Of a stretch of DNA of 42,624 nucleotides, positions 15,509 to 23,054 are shown one piece after another. Position 1 is the stretch's first letter; each line of letters opens with the position of its first letter. The position numbers and the translations under genes are program-made. Source of the stretch: JBGVMW01 sp045125095 (GTDB lineage Bacteria; Bacillota; Clostridia; Lachnospirales; Lachnospiraceae); the NCBI GenBank assembly GCA_045125095.1, contig JBGVMW010000086.1, positions 1 to 42,624 on the forward strand, in the 5' to 3' direction. The notes under the pieces are model-generated. The model was given only the letters and a program-made list of their open reading frames with translations. It did not search any database and was not told the origin of the DNA.

Positions 15509-16420
15509 ATGTGGTATTATAGGATATTTGGATTGACTGTGTTATCTGATTATGAGTTACAGGAAGCGTATGCCATTGAGCCTACCGACGAGGTGGATGT
15601 TACCATTGCCTGGGAAGATATGGCAGATGAATATAAAAATCCAACAGAGATGGAGATACAAAAAGGCTCCGGACATATCAGACATATGGAAAAAGACTGG
15701 AGCTGTGTACGCTATGTAAGATGTGGAACCTTCATTATGTCACATGGAAATAAGATTGCTTATTATTTGTTTGATGGCTATGACAAGGTATTGGTGAACC
15801 AGATTATGTTATGCTACTGCATGACGGTAATCTTATTTCAGCGAAAACGTCTTATCATACATGGCAGTGGTATTTACTACAAAGGAAAAACTCTCATAAT
15901 CAGTGGAGATAGTGGTGCAGGAAAGTCCTCTCTGGCTTCAGAAATTATGAGCAGAAATTACTTGCAGATGGCAGACGATCAGGTAGTAATAGACATTGAG
16001 GAAAACTGTGCGATCGCATACCCGGCATTTCCAATTCGTAAACTTTGTGTAGATATGGTAGAGAAATTAAATATACCAAAAGAACGCCTGTTGCCAATGC
16101 CGGATTTAGAAGAAGAAAAATACGGTCTTATCCTGAAAGATGAATATTACAACCGGAAGGCAGAATTAGGTGGAATGGTAATTTTGCAGGTGGGTGATGT
16201 GAAAGAGCCTAAGATTCGGGAAATTACAGGAAGTGAGAAATTAAAATACATAGCAAGTAATTTCTTCCGCAAGGAAATGTATGAGACAGAAGGGTTTCCT
16301 CCGGAATTATTTATGAAGACAGTAGTGGTAGCAAACCAGATGCCTGTATTTATCATTACAAGACCGGATGGAAAAATGACGATAAAAGAGCAGGCAGATT
16401 TAGTAGAGCAGGTATTGTAA
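15509..16420 (+). CDS. HprK-like kinase, RiPP/lasso-cluster type
   Basis: A 303-residue protein with a C-terminal P-loop kinase domain like that of HPr kinase/phosphorylase. The Walker A is IISGDSGAGKSSLASE (G133-S141) and a following ADDQV resembles the HprK acidic motif, then AFPIRKLC. The N-terminal 120 residues are unlike HprK and show no known domain. This domain layout is that of the 'HPr kinase' proteins in lasso-peptide clusters, where PaeK-type enzymes phosphorylate the precursor C-terminal serine. True HprK would be longer in its N-terminal serine-kinase domain and sit elsewhere. The ATG at 15509 follows GGAGGATGAT; the frame is open from a TTG at 15485. The B2-type protease gene starts 25 bases after its stop. 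Substrate unknown. Confidence 0.8.
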   Translation: MWYYRIFGLTVLSDYELQEAYAIEPTDEVDVTIAWEDMADEYKNPTEMEIQKGSGHIRHMEKDWSCVRYVRCGTFIMSHGNKIAYYLFDGYDKVLVNQIMLCYCMTVILFQRKRLIIHGSGIYYKGKTLIISGDSGAGKSSLASEIMSRNYLQMADDQVVIDIEENCAIAYPAFPIRKLCVDMVEKLNIPKERLLPMPDLEEEKYGLILKDEYYNRKAELGGMVILQVGDVKEPKIREITGSEKLKYIASNFFRKEMYETEGFPPELFMKTVVVANQMPVFIITRPDGKMTIKEQADLVEQVL

Positions 16421-16445
16421 TATTGCTCCAGAAGGGTATGAGGCA

Positions 16446-16895
16446 ATGAGAAAGATAACATACATTTCCAGACTGATTTATAATTTTATGTTTACCAATA
16501 GAAGTAAACGATTGACCATACGGGTTCTTTTTTTGGCGGCATGGTATCGCATGCGAATTCTCCGTGTTCCTATGAAAAAATTAGAGCCAACCTTTGGTGA
16601 ACGCGACAAGGAATCCCCGGAACAGGATACCTTTGAGAATACAAAGCATGCATACTGGATAGGTCGCCGTGTAGAGCGTGTATGTGATAAAACTCCATGG
16701 GAGAGCAAATGTCTGGTCAAAGCACTGATAGCACAACATATATTGTATAAAGAGGGCATTCATACAACGCTGTATCTTGGTGTAGAGAATTCAACAGGAA
16801 AGATGACAGCACATGCATGGCTTCGCTGTGGAACCGTGTATGTGACAGGTGGAGATGGTGGAAATAATGTAATGGTGGCAAAGTTTTATAAGTAA
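16446..16895 (+). CDS. Lasso-peptide B2-type (transglutaminase-like) leader protease
   Basis: A 149-residue protein of the transglutaminase-like B2 family (PF13471 type), which in lasso peptide biosynthesis cuts the leader from the precursor. The catalytic Cys is C89 in WESKCLVKALIAQHIL and the His is H123 in TAHAWLRCG, in the usual spacing, with GIHTTLYLGVENS between. The N-terminal ~45 residues are basic and hydrophobic (IRVLFLAAWYRMRILRV), as common in stand-alone B2 proteins. Normally B2 needs a B1/PqqD-like RRE protein and a cyclase (C); neither is encoded here. The start of the next gene overlaps its stop (ATGA-type overlap at 16893-16897), so they are translationally coupled. Confidence 0.85.
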   Translation: MRKITYISRLIYNFMFTNRSKRLTIRVLFLAAWYRMRILRVPMKKLEPTFGERDKESPEQDTFENTKHAYWIGRRVERVCDKTPWESKCLVKALIAQHILYKEGIHTTLYLGVENSTGKMTAHAWLRCGTVYVTGGDGGNNVMVAKFYK

Positions 16896-17737
16896 TGAAG
16901 CGTAATAGCTGCCGGAAAGTTGTTTTGAAAATGAGGAAAAGAAAAATAGCAGGTGTCATAATAATGTTAGCGGTTATCGTATTGTGGGTAGTTATGGGAT
17001 TGCACAATACACTGGAGGTCACTTCGTATGTGATAAAGATTTCTGACTTGCCAAAAGAATTGGATGGAACAAAGATTGTACAGCTATCAGATTTGCATTA
17101 TCAATGTTTCGGGGAACAGAATGAAAAGCTGGCAGAACTGATTGAAGCAGAAAATCCGGATGTCATTGTAATTACTGGTGATACTATTGATGGAACGAAG
17201 GAATATTTCACACCCATTGCTTGTCTTCTGGCAAGGATTTCTAAGATATGTCCTGTTTATGCGGTAAGTGGTAATCATGAATTGGATAGTGAATATTATT
17301 ATGGAAAATTATTGCAACTGTATGAAAAATATGGTGTGAAAGAGTTGCGCAATGAGAGTGTACATTTTACAAAAAACGATGCAGATATCGTGTTCTACGG
17401 CATTCCCTATGGAATGGGTTTAGAAAACATGAAGATGGCAGAGGAAGCGGATGTGGCGGTCTTGCTGGCACATGATCCGCAGATAGCAGAGTATGTGACA
17501 AATTATGGATACGATGTAATGTTCTCCGGTCATTTGCATGGAGGCGTAGTACGCATTCCTTTTGTGGGAGGATTGCTTGGAACGGACCGGGAATTTTTTC
17601 CAAAGTATGACGGTGGTTTGTATCGCTGTGGTAATATGACGATGGTGAATGCAAGAGGCTTAGGACAATCGCCTTTTGCACCACGATTCTATAATAATCC
17701 GGAGATTGTATCTGTGACATTATCAGCAGCTTCTTAG
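16895..17737 (+). CDS. Membrane-anchored metallophosphoesterase (YkuE-like)
   Basis: A 280-residue calcineurin-like phosphoesterase with one N-terminal hydrophobic anchor (about residues 18-35, IAGVIIMLAVIVLWVVMGL). The metal-binding motifs occur in order: LSDLHYQ (D66, H68), ITGDTIDG, SGNHELD, LLAHDPQ, and SGHLHGGVVR. The closing ARGLGQSPFAPRFYNNPEI is typical of the YkuE/YaeI group, some of which act on UDP-diacylglucosamine-like or phospholipid substrates. Here the target is unknown. It overlaps the B2-type gene by one base, which ties it to the peptide-processing operon. An internal ATG at 16931 is a possible alternative start. Confidence 0.87.
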   Translation: MKRNSCRKVVLKMRKRKIAGVIIMLAVIVLWVVMGLHNTLEVTSYVIKISDLPKELDGTKIVQLSDLHYQCFGEQNEKLAELIEAENPDVIVITGDTIDGTKEYFTPIACLLARISKICPVYAVSGNHELDSEYYYGKLLQLYEKYGVKELRNESVHFTKNDADIVFYGIPYGMGLENMKMAEEADVAVLLAHDPQIAEYVTNYGYDVMFSGHLHGGVVRIPFVGGLLGTDREFFPKYDGGLYRCGNMTMVNARGLGQSPFAPRFYNNPEIVSVTLSAAS

Positions 17738-17764
17738 ATGAAAAGATAATGTATGAGGTAACAA

Positions 17765-17851
17765 ATGGAAGGAATTGCATATTATAACGTGGAATTTGTG
17801 TCAGTACACAAAATTCCTCCTGTTGGAAAAGTCGTTAGAGCGGTAGAATGA
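17765..17851 (+). CDS. Candidate 28-codon small ORF (possible peptide precursor)
   Basis: The only short ORF in the operon spacer. It starts ATG after TATGAGGTAACAA and encodes 28 residues, beginning MEGIAYYNVEFVSV and ending HKIPPVGKVVRAVE. It lies between the phosphoesterase and ABC exporter genes, where a RiPP precursor could sit. It has no TxxG-type lasso cleavage signature, no conserved Thr at -2, and no cysteine. Part of it also forms a hairpin (GGAATTTGTGT-CAGT-ACACAAAATTCC, with one bulged A), so it may only be leader RNA for the ABC gene. Low confidence that it is translated. Confidence 0.25.
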   Translation: MEGIAYYNVEFVSVHKIPPVGKVVRAVE

Positions 17852-17855
17852 GAGG
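17839..17855 (+). repeat. 17-bp leader sequence shared with the atpC leader
   Basis: AGCGGTAGAATGAGAGG here is identical to 27491-27507. In both cases it ends 5-11 bases before a start codon (ABC exporter and atpC) and supplies the GAGAGG ribosome site. An exact 17-base match is unlikely by chance in a window this size. Confidence 0.8.
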
Positions 17856-17860
17856 AAAAA

Positions 17861-19546
17861 ATGAGAAAATTGCTTGCTTTTTTTAAGGACTGGCGAGCCC
17901 AGTCGGGATATTTTGTATGGTTAATGCGGTATTCGAAACCTTTTTTGGGAAGAATGACAATTTTGTTAATCATAGATATACTGTTGTCCCTTTCATCTGT
18001 TGTGCTTGCGTTAGTATCGAAGCACATTATTGATACATCGGTGCAGGGTGCCAATGTAATGGTTTATATCGGTGCATATGTGGTAGTTGTATTACTCAGT
18101 GAGTTATTGACTGTCGTGTCCTCACTGATGTCTGTTATGGTGAATGAGAGATTTTCGTTTGGTATTCGAAAACAATTGTATGAAAAAATTATTCATTGTC
18201 ATTGGATGGATGTTAAAAAATATCACACAGGCGATTTGATGACAAGATTAACAAGCGATGCCGGAAATATTGCAGATGGTATTATATATACGATACCAAG
18301 TATTATTCAGTTAATCGTGGAATTGTTAGTAACGTTTTGTACCTTGTTTTATTTTGAACCATTGCTGGCAGTACTGGCATTACTGATTGCACCTATTGCG
18401 GCATTGGTATCTGTGCTTGTAGGTAGAAGATTGAAAAAATTACAGATTAAGGTGCAGCAGACAGAGGCAGCATACCGTTCGTATTTGCAGGAAAGTCTGG
18501 CGAATCTTTTAGTGGTAAAATCGTTTGCTAATGAGGAGTATGCAGTAGACCGTCTGGTAGATTTGAGAGAAGACCGTTTTAAATGGGTGTTGAAAAAGAA
18601 CCGTCTTGGGGTGGTCAGTTCTACTATTATGGGACTGGCATTTCAGCTTGGCTACATTGCAGCCTATACAGTAGGTTCTATTCAGTTATCAAGAAATGAA
18701 ATCAGTTATGGTACCATGTCTGTATTTATTACATTGGTCAACCGTGTGCAGGCACCGATTATGGGGTTGGCGCAGAATCTTCCTAAGATAGTATCTATTT
18801 TAGCATCTGCCGGACGTATTATAGAGCTTGAAAACATGGAAGAAGAGGAGCGGGCAGAGGACAATATCGATACTACACAGATAGGTGTGGAAATGAAGGA
18901 TGTTACCTTTGGCTATGTGCCAATGGAACATGTACTTGAGGAAGCCAGTCTTACAATCAGACCGGGAGAATTCGTGGCAATTGTAGGGGAATCCGGTATT
19001 GGTAAGACAACATTAATTCGATTAATTATGTCCTTTATGAGTAATTATGATGGAACAATTACCTTTACCAATGCCCAGGGAGAGAAAGAGACAGCAAATG
19101 CATTGACAAGACAGTTTATATCCTATGTTCCACAGGGCAACACGCTGTTTAGTGGGACTATTCGGGAAAATATACATATGGGGGCATTAGGGGCAACAGA
19201 GGAAGAAATGATAGAAGCTTTGAAGCTGGCTTCGGCTTATGATTTTGTAATGGAACTGCCGAATGGAATTGATACGGTAATCGGCGAGCGTGGACATGGC
19301 ATTTCAGAAGGTCAGGCGCAGCGTATTGCCATTGCAAGAGCATTAGTCAGAAAAGCGCCATTTCTTGTGCTGGACGAAGCAACCTCCTCGTTGGATGAAA
19401 AAACAGAATTAGCAGTATTACAGGGCATACAAAATCTGACACCAAAACCAACCTGTTTATTGATTACCCATAGAAGGTCTGTGCTTTCGTATTGCGACCG
19501 TGAAATTCGCCTGTCAAATGGTAAAATAGAAGAAATAACGGAGTAA
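17861..19546 (+). CDS. ABC exporter, fused permease and ATPase
   Basis: A 561-residue half-transporter: about six membrane helices in residues 20-310, then a nucleotide-binding domain. Walker A is GESGIGKTT, the signature is ISEGQAQR (consensus LSGGQ, with E for the third residue), Walker B is FLVLDEAT, and the switch His is in LITHRRS. It would act as a homodimer. No N-terminal peptidase C39 domain is present, so it does not cleave leaders itself. This fits a system in which the neighbouring B2-type protease does so. It matches the D-type exporters of lasso clusters. Acyltransferase-like gene follows 6 bases after the stop. Confidence 0.9.
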   Translation: MRKLLAFFKDWRAQSGYFVWLMRYSKPFLGRMTILLIIDILLSLSSVVLALVSKHIIDTSVQGANVMVYIGAYVVVVLLSELLTVVSSLMSVMVNERFSFGIRKQLYEKIIHCHWMDVKKYHTGDLMTRLTSDAGNIADGIIYTIPSIIQLIVELLVTFCTLFYFEPLLAVLALLIAPIAALVSVLVGRRLKKLQIKVQQTEAAYRSYLQESLANLLVVKSFANEEYAVDRLVDLREDRFKWVLKKNRLGVVSSTIMGLAFQLGYIAAYTVGSIQLSRNEISYGTMSVFITLVNRVQAPIMGLAQNLPKIVSILASAGRIIELENMEEEERAEDNIDTTQIGVEMKDVTFGYVPMEHVLEEASLTIRPGEFVAIVGESGIGKTTLIRLIMSFMSNYDGTITFTNAQGEKETANALTRQFISYVPQGNTLFSGTIRENIHMGALGATEEEMIEALKLASAYDFVMELPNGIDTVIGERGHGISEGQAQRIAIARALVRKAPFLVLDEATSSLDEKTELAVLQGIQNLTPKPTCLLITHRRSVLSYCDREIRLSNGKIEEITE

Positions 19547-19552
19547 TTTCAC

Positions 19553-20650
19553 ATGAAAAATGAAGAACATGAGTATACAAAACGTTATAGCATGACAAAA
19601 TATAAATGGAACAATCTATCCATGTTTTATCTGGCGCGTGGCATGATTGTAAGTTTTATAGTCGTGTATGGTGTATTTTTTGAACAGTTCTGTCATGAGC
19701 CGTGGTTTTATCTGCCTGGTCGTGTAATTACCACCTGTCTGGTGCCTATGGTATTGATAATGAGTGGCTATTATATCAAGAAAAGAAGCATTTTTTCACA
19801 ACTTTTTCGAAATTGTCGCAAGTATCTGCTGCCTTATATTGTGGCAGCAGCAGCCACTGGTGGAATTATGTATGTGAGAATTATGCGGTGGGCAGGAGAT
19901 GGTAGCAGCGAATTGCGAAAAGTAATCTGGGGCTATGTCTATGGAACCTCTTACCGAACGCTTGTTGGAAAGGAAGAAACCTACGGCGTACAGGAATTGT
20001 GGATTTTGCTGACCTTGTTTGTTGGCTTGCTGTTGATGAATCTATTGATTCGTTTACCAGTTCTGTTGCAGTATGCAGGTGGAATTCTCCTTGTGGGATT
20101 GGGCTATTATCTCCCAAATGCAGGTGTAGAGGTGTACTGTCTGCCACAAGCATGCATAGCGTGTGGATTTCTTCTGGTGGGATACCGTCTTCGGGAAAGT
20201 CGATGGTACGAAAAAAGCATTCCGAAGGATCGTCTGCTGTTGCTTGGCATGGCAGGTCTTGTTGGCGTATGTATTGGCAGGATGGACATGGAGTGGCATG
20301 TGTATCGTTTTCCGATGCTTGTGATTCCATGTGCTTGTTTTGCTGCTGTGTTTCTTTTGTATGTTTGCATTCATGCCGGTTGGAGATGGCAGAATTACCT
20401 GATTGTGAAAGTCGTAAAAGCAATTGGACATTATAGCTTTTGGATTACAATTTTATTTCATATTGTGAATCGGTGTCTGCCGATGCGAAAGGTATTGCGC
20501 GGAATTGGAGTACCGGAACACCTGATGGGTATTCTCAGCTTATTATATACCGTGTTATATCTGGTAATTGGTTGTGCAGCATTCAGTTATCTGGGTCGAA
20601 TGTTGCGAAAAAGAAAGCAAAAAACAATAATTGAAACATGGAAAAAGTAG
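19553..20650 (+). CDS. Acyltransferase-3-like multi-pass membrane protein
   Basis: A 365-residue protein with about ten hydrophobic segments, resembling the OafA/YrhL acyltransferase-3 family that moves acyl groups across the membrane onto sugars or peptides. Recognisable are FYLARGMIVSFIVVYGVFF (the R-G start of helix 1), CLVPMVLIMSGYYIKKR, ELWILLTLFVGLLL and GHYSFWITILFHIVN. The His that normally follows R-G about ten residues later in helix 1 is not there (Gly/Tyr instead), so catalysis is uncertain. It starts 6 bases after the ABC gene and ends the operon. It could modify the exported product, a cell-wall glycan, or serve as an immunity or transport partner. Confidence 0.7.
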   Translation: MKNEEHEYTKRYSMTKYKWNNLSMFYLARGMIVSFIVVYGVFFEQFCHEPWFYLPGRVITTCLVPMVLIMSGYYIKKRSIFSQLFRNCRKYLLPYIVAAAATGGIMYVRIMRWAGDGSSELRKVIWGYVYGTSYRTLVGKEETYGVQELWILLTLFVGLLLMNLLIRLPVLLQYAGGILLVGLGYYLPNAGVEVYCLPQACIACGFLLVGYRLRESRWYEKSIPKDRLLLLGMAGLVGVCIGRMDMEWHVYRFPMLVIPCACFAAVFLLYVCIHAGWRWQNYLIVKVVKAIGHYSFWITILFHIVNRCLPMRKVLRGIGVPEHLMGILSLLYTVLYLVIGCAAFSYLGRMLRKRKQKTIIETWKK

Positions 20651-20660
20651 CAAAATTGTT

Positions 20661-20688
20661 ATGACAAAATATAGTAAAAATGTATTAT
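20661..20688 (+). promoter_or_regulatory. Possible promoter of ATP synthase operon
   Basis: ATGACA and TATTAT are 16 bases apart and each match the sigma-A consensus at five of six positions. It begins 11 bases after the acyltransferase stop, leaving an A+T-rich untranslated leader of about 125 bases before atpZ. No clear terminator separates the two operons, so some read-through is possible. Confidence 0.4.
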
Positions 20689-20820
20689 AGAAAAATACTG
20701 GACAAGTGTTTGAAAATTATATATACTATTAAATATGAGTGGGAAATTGTAAAAAAATGTAAAAAAATTATGAAAATTTAACAAATGAGTAGGAATTATA
20801 TTTTTTTAGGAGGGGGATAA

Positions 20821-21060
20821 ATGAAATATAAGAAGAGCGTCTATAAATCTTTTGCAATGATCACGCAATTTAGTCTCAATATGATTATCCCTATTTTATT
20901 ATGTTCACTCATAGGTGTCTGGATTGATAAAAAATTTGGCACTTGGTTTGTGATACCTTTATTCTTCTTAGGAGCAATGGCAGGTTTTCGCAATATCTAT
21001 ATTATGGCGAAAGGAATTTATGATGATGACAAAGATTCTGGACATGATAAGAAGATGTAA
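20821..21060 (+). CDS. atpZ: AtpZ/AtpQ-like small membrane protein
   Basis: A 79-residue protein with two hydrophobic helices (ITQFSLNMIIPILLCSLIGVWI and a second from FVIPLFFLGAMAGFRNIYIMAKG), the AtpZ or 'ATPase gene 1' pattern. It stands first in the ATP synthase operon, as usual, ahead of AtpI. The family is linked to ion uptake or assembly of the c-ring. GGAGGGGGAT precedes the start. The C-terminus overlaps the atpI start by about 40 bases in another frame. Confidence 0.85.
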   Translation: MKYKKSVYKSFAMITQFSLNMIIPILLCSLIGVWIDKKFGTWFVIPLFFLGAMAGFRNIYIMAKGIYDDDKDSGHDKKM

Positions 21061-21454
21061 CAAGGTATTATTACAATTGATTATAGGTATTCTACTATAT
21101 GGAATACTTATACAGATAGTAGGATTGTTTTTAGTGAAGGACAAGATATTCTTTTCCTATAGCTTATGGGTAGGAATTATCATGGCGATAGCTATGGCGA
21201 TCCACATGCAGTTTTCCATTGAAAAGGCGGTAAATCAGGAAGGCAGAGCCGCACAGACAGTTTTGTCAAGAGCGTATTTAATACGAACGGTGGTGATTTT
21301 TCTGATAATGGGAACAGGGGCTTATTTTGAATTTTTATCCATTATCCCTTGTTTTATCGGTCTGATGGGATTGAAGGCTGCAGCTATTCTACAACCAAAG
21401 ATGGATAAGCTTTGGAGAAAAAATATGAAAGAAGGAGGGGATGAAGCATGTTAG
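21020..21454 (+). CDS. atpI: ATP synthase I (AtpI-like) assembly protein
   Basis: A 144-residue membrane protein with about four hydrophobic helices, matching the AtpI/UncI family that aids c-ring assembly. AAGGA precedes a run of three ATG codons (21020, 21023, 21026), any of which may be used; the first is listed. A later ATG at 21047 is possible. It overlaps atpZ by 41 bases and atpB by 7 bases, so translation is coupled. Confidence 0.75.
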   Translation: MMMTKILDMIRRCNKVLLQLIIGILLYGILIQIVGLFLVKDKIFFSYSLWVGIIMAIAMAIHMQFSIEKAVNQEGRAAQTVLSRAYLIRTVVIFLIMGTGAYFEFLSIIPCFIGLMGLKAAAILQPKMDKLWRKNMKEGGDEAC

Positions 21455-22200
21455 ACACTTTTGCCGGGACGGCTTCACAGACTGCTGCATTATTAGCGGG
21501 AAGCAGTGAAGAAAGTATGGGTTTCATGATTAAGGGCTTATTTAAGTTCCATTTGTTTGGTCAGGAACTGTGGATTACCACTTCGCATGTATGTATATTC
21601 ATTGTGGATATCATAATCATTGCTTTCTTGATTGCTGCAAACCGCAAAATGAAAAAGGCGCAGGAGATTCCTAAGGGGTTCCAAAATGTTATTGAAATGA
21701 TTGTGGAAATGATTGATAACTTAGCGAACAGCAATATGGGGAAAAACGGAGCAAAGTTCGCAAACTACATTGGAAGTATCTTCATTTTCATACTAGTGAG
21801 CAATTTATCCGGTCTCTTTGGATTGCGACCGCCAACAGCAGATTATGAAGTGACATTACCATTAGGTCTTATGACATTTTGCATCATTCAGTACAATAAT
21901 GTAAAGCATAATAAGATGGGTGCATTGAAATCATTGTTTGAACCAGTTCCGGTGTTCTTCCCAGTTAACTTAATTGGTGAAGTAGCAGTGCCGATTTCAT
22001 TGTCATTGCGTCTGTTTGGTAATGTATTATCTGGTACAGTTCTGATGTCATTGCTGTATGCATTGGTACCAGTGTTTATCCAGATTGGTTTGCCAGCTGT
22101 TCTGCATGTATACTTTGATATATTCGCAGGGGCAATCCAAGCCTATGTATTCTGTATGCTTACAATGGCATATGTAAATGATAAGATAGCAGAAGAATAG
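21448..22200 (+). CDS. atpB: F1Fo ATP synthase subunit a
   Basis: Stator channel subunit of the membrane rotor, 250 residues and about six helices. The essential arginine lies in PISLSLRLFGNVLSGTVL. Upstream segments include ILVSNLSGLFGLRPPTADYEVTLPLGLMTF, cut here as SNLSGLFGLRPPTADY. The N-terminus is long and polar for the family (about 30 residues before FHLFGQELWITT). RBS AAGGAGGGGATGAAGC lies just before. Position after atpI and before atpE is standard. Confidence 0.96.
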   Translation: MLDTFAGTASQTAALLAGSSEESMGFMIKGLFKFHLFGQELWITTSHVCIFIVDIIIIAFLIAANRKMKKAQEIPKGFQNVIEMIVEMIDNLANSNMGKNGAKFANYIGSIFIFILVSNLSGLFGLRPPTADYEVTLPLGLMTFCIIQYNNVKHNKMGALKSLFEPVPVFFPVNLIGEVAVPISLSLRLFGNVLSGTVLMSLLYALVPVFIQIGLPAVLHVYFDIFAGAIQAYVFCMLTMAYVNDKIAEE

Positions 22201-22235
22201 TAATTAATAAGTGTAATTATAAGGAGGACATAACT

Positions 22236-22490
22236 ATGAACATTTCAGGTGAAGAATTAATTTTAGCATGCTCAGCAATTGGTGCAGGTATTGCAGTTTG
22301 TTCCGGTATCGGTACTGGTATTGGACAGGGTATCGCAGCAGGTTACGCAGCTTCCGCAGTTTCCAGAAACCCAGGTGCCAAGTCTGACGTTACAACCACT
22401 TTATTATTAGGTGATGCGGTTGCCGAGACATCTGCTATTTACGGTTTGTTAATTTCCATCTTATTACTTTTCGTAAAACCTTTATCATAA
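22236..22490 (+). CDS. atpE: F1Fo ATP synthase subunit c, sodium-type signature
   Basis: The 84-residue hairpin that makes up the rotor ring. The ion-carrying glutamate is E64 in GDAVAETSAIYG. Compared with the sodium-dependent Ilyobacter c subunit, the binding residues correspond: Q31 (its Q32, in GIGQG), V62 (V63), E64 (E65), T65 (S66), S66 (T67) and Y69 (Y70). Proton-type c subunits lack this Gln/Ser-Thr/Tyr set. The polar loop is SRNPGAK. A sodium-coupled enzyme is therefore predicted. AAGGAGGACATAACT is a strong ribosome site, as expected for the most highly made subunit. Confidence 0.97.
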   Translation: MNISGEELILACSAIGAGIAVCSGIGTGIGQGIAAGYAASAVSRNPGAKSDVTTTLLLGDAVAETSAIYGLLISILLLFVKPLS

Positions 22491-22538
22491 GAGAAATTAC
22501 AAGCATTTACGAAAAAAAAGCCGAAAGGAGGCTGAACC

Positions 22539-23054
22539 TTGGAAAGATTATTTAACCTTGATGCACAACTGCTTTTTGGTACGGCAATGACTGCTGTGAA
22601 TGTTTTCATTATCTTCCTGTTGGCTTCGTATTTCTTATTTAACCCAGTAAGAGAATTTTTGAAGAAAAGGGAAAATAAAGTTCGTGACCAGTTAGAAAGT
22701 GCAGAACGAGCAAATACAGAAGCAGATGCATTGAAGCAGGAATATGAAGAAAAGCTGAAGCTTGTCAATAAAGAAGCAGAAGAAATCTTAAGTGCGGCAA
22801 GAAAGAAGGCACAGCAGAACGAGAACAGAATCGTAAGTGCTGCTAAGGAAGAAGCAGCAATGATCATTGCGCAGGCACGTAAGGAAGCAGAGTTAGAAAA
22901 GAAGCGTGTCGCAGATGATGTGAAGAAGGAAATGATTCAGATTGCTTCTGTTATGGCAGGGAAAGTGGTTTCTGCCGCTATAGATACAACTGTTCAGGAA
23001 TCTTTAGTTGAGGAAACATTAAAGGAAATAGGTGATAGCACATGGGCAAATTAG
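22539..23054 (+). CDS. atpF: F1Fo ATP synthase subunit b
   Basis: Peripheral stalk subunit, 171 residues. One N-terminal membrane helix (about residues 12-30; AMTAVNVFIIFLLASYFLF) is followed by NPVREFLKKRENKVRDQLES and a long charged coiled coil rich in Ala, Glu and Lys, ending in the usual delta-binding region. It begins with TTG at 22539: AAAGGAGG sits seven bases before and no ATG fits. It overlaps atpH by 13 bases. Confidence 0.95.
   Translation: MERLFNLDAQLLFGTAMTAVNVFIIFLLASYFLFNPVREFLKKRENKVRDQLESAERANTEADALKQEYEEKLKLVNKEAEEILSAARKKAQQNENRIVSAAKEEAAMIIAQARKEAELEKKRVADDVKKEMIQIASVMAGKVVSAAIDTTVQESLVEETLKEIGDSTWAN

Noticed and set aside
15509..16420. True HPr kinase/phosphorylase (hprK)
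   Set aside because: The N-terminal half lacks the HprK N-terminal domain and the setting is a peptide-processing operon, not a housekeeping context.
19881..20423. 180-residue minus-strand ORF opposite the acyltransferase-like gene
   Set aside because: His/Gln/Pro/Ser-rich composition typical of an antisense shadow of a membrane protein; the plus-strand gene has helices, ribosome site and operon context.
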